Of a DNA stretch of 5,491 nucleotides, positions 5,425 through 5,491 are shown piece by piece. The notes beneath the pieces are model-generated. The model was not told the DNA's origin. It saw only the letters and a program-made list of their open reading frames with translations, and made no database searches. The stretch comes from a bacterium. Its GTDB lineage: Bacteria; Chlamydiota; Chlamydiia; Chlamydiales; JAFEGQ01. Position 1 is the first letter of the stretch. Each line of letters opens with the position of its first letter. The stretch spans positions 1 to 5,491 of the forward strand of contig JAKBAF010000105.1 of NCBI GenBank assembly GCA_021809305.1, read 5' to 3'. Position numbers and translations under genes: made by a program.

Positions 5425-5491
5425 TTGGCCACCTCCTCCACGATCTCCCGACTCGCTGAGCAGGCTGAAGAGCACTTCTGGTGCCTGGGGC
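5425..5491 (+). CDS. Start of an unidentified gene, truncated by the window end (probable TTG start)
   Basis: A TTG at 5425 follows AGAGG (5413-5417) by seven bases and lies about 31 nt after the predicted transcription start. The 22 visible codons translate as a protein-like segment, starting MATSSTISRLAEQAEEH and continuing FWCLG. A TAG directly precedes the TTG, so no longer start in this frame is possible, and no other ATG, GTG or TTG occurs in frame before the end. The amphipathic SRLAEQAEEHFW is consistent with a helix. I do not recognise the family. Another frame is also open, and the transcript could instead be a structured RNA. Confidence 0.4.
   Translation, partial: MATSSTISRLAEQAEEHFWCLG

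Noticed and set aside
5394..5491. A stable RNA (6S, SRP RNA, tmRNA, RNase P RNA or rRNA) after the strong promoter
   Set aside because: None of the conserved sequences of these RNAs that I know appear in the visible 98 bases. A protein start with a ribosome site fits better, though an unknown RNA is not excluded.
1..5491. CRISPR arrays, tRNA genes, insertion sequences or attachment sites
   Set aside because: No regularly spaced direct DNA repeats, cloverleaf sequences, transposase or integrase genes, or paired terminal repeats were seen.

Overview
The window is bacterial: densely packed genes all on the + strand, Shine-Dalgarno sequences, GTG and TTG starts as well as ATG, and roughly balanced base composition. 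A signal peptide on the cyclophilin and a VKOR-like membrane redox protein suggest a cell with an exported, probably periplasmic, protein-folding compartment. I cannot assign a lineage; an intracellular Gram-negative such as a Chlamydiota relative is only a guess.

Region 1 (1-2072) holds a large protein I do not recognise. Its N-terminal half is a tandem array of about five and a half divergent repeats of about 70 residues, and its C-terminal half is highly charged coiled coil. The first repeat begins upstream of the first available ATG (156). The real 5' end of the gene is therefore interrupted in this sequence by a stop codon (TAG, 39-41) or a frameshift, or it was degraded.

Region 2 (2073-2800) holds a cyclophilin-type peptidyl-prolyl isomerase with a signal peptide. 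It has its own putative extended -10 promoter upstream and a convincing stem-loop terminator downstream. A second Shine-Dalgarno and ATG lie exactly where a cytosolic form would begin.

Region 3 (2800-5317) is a two-gene unit with an 11-nt overlap: an NAD-dependent extended short-chain dehydrogenase/epimerase, then a polytopic membrane protein. The membrane protein has SPW-type repeats at both ends around a VKOR-like core that keeps CxxC but lacks the usual shuttle cysteine pair. The overlap points to translational coupling and a shared, unidentified function.

Region 4 (5318-5491) holds a promoter with perfect TTGACA and TATAAT hexamers and a GC-rich discriminator. It appears to drive a gene with a probable TTG start that runs off the end of the window.
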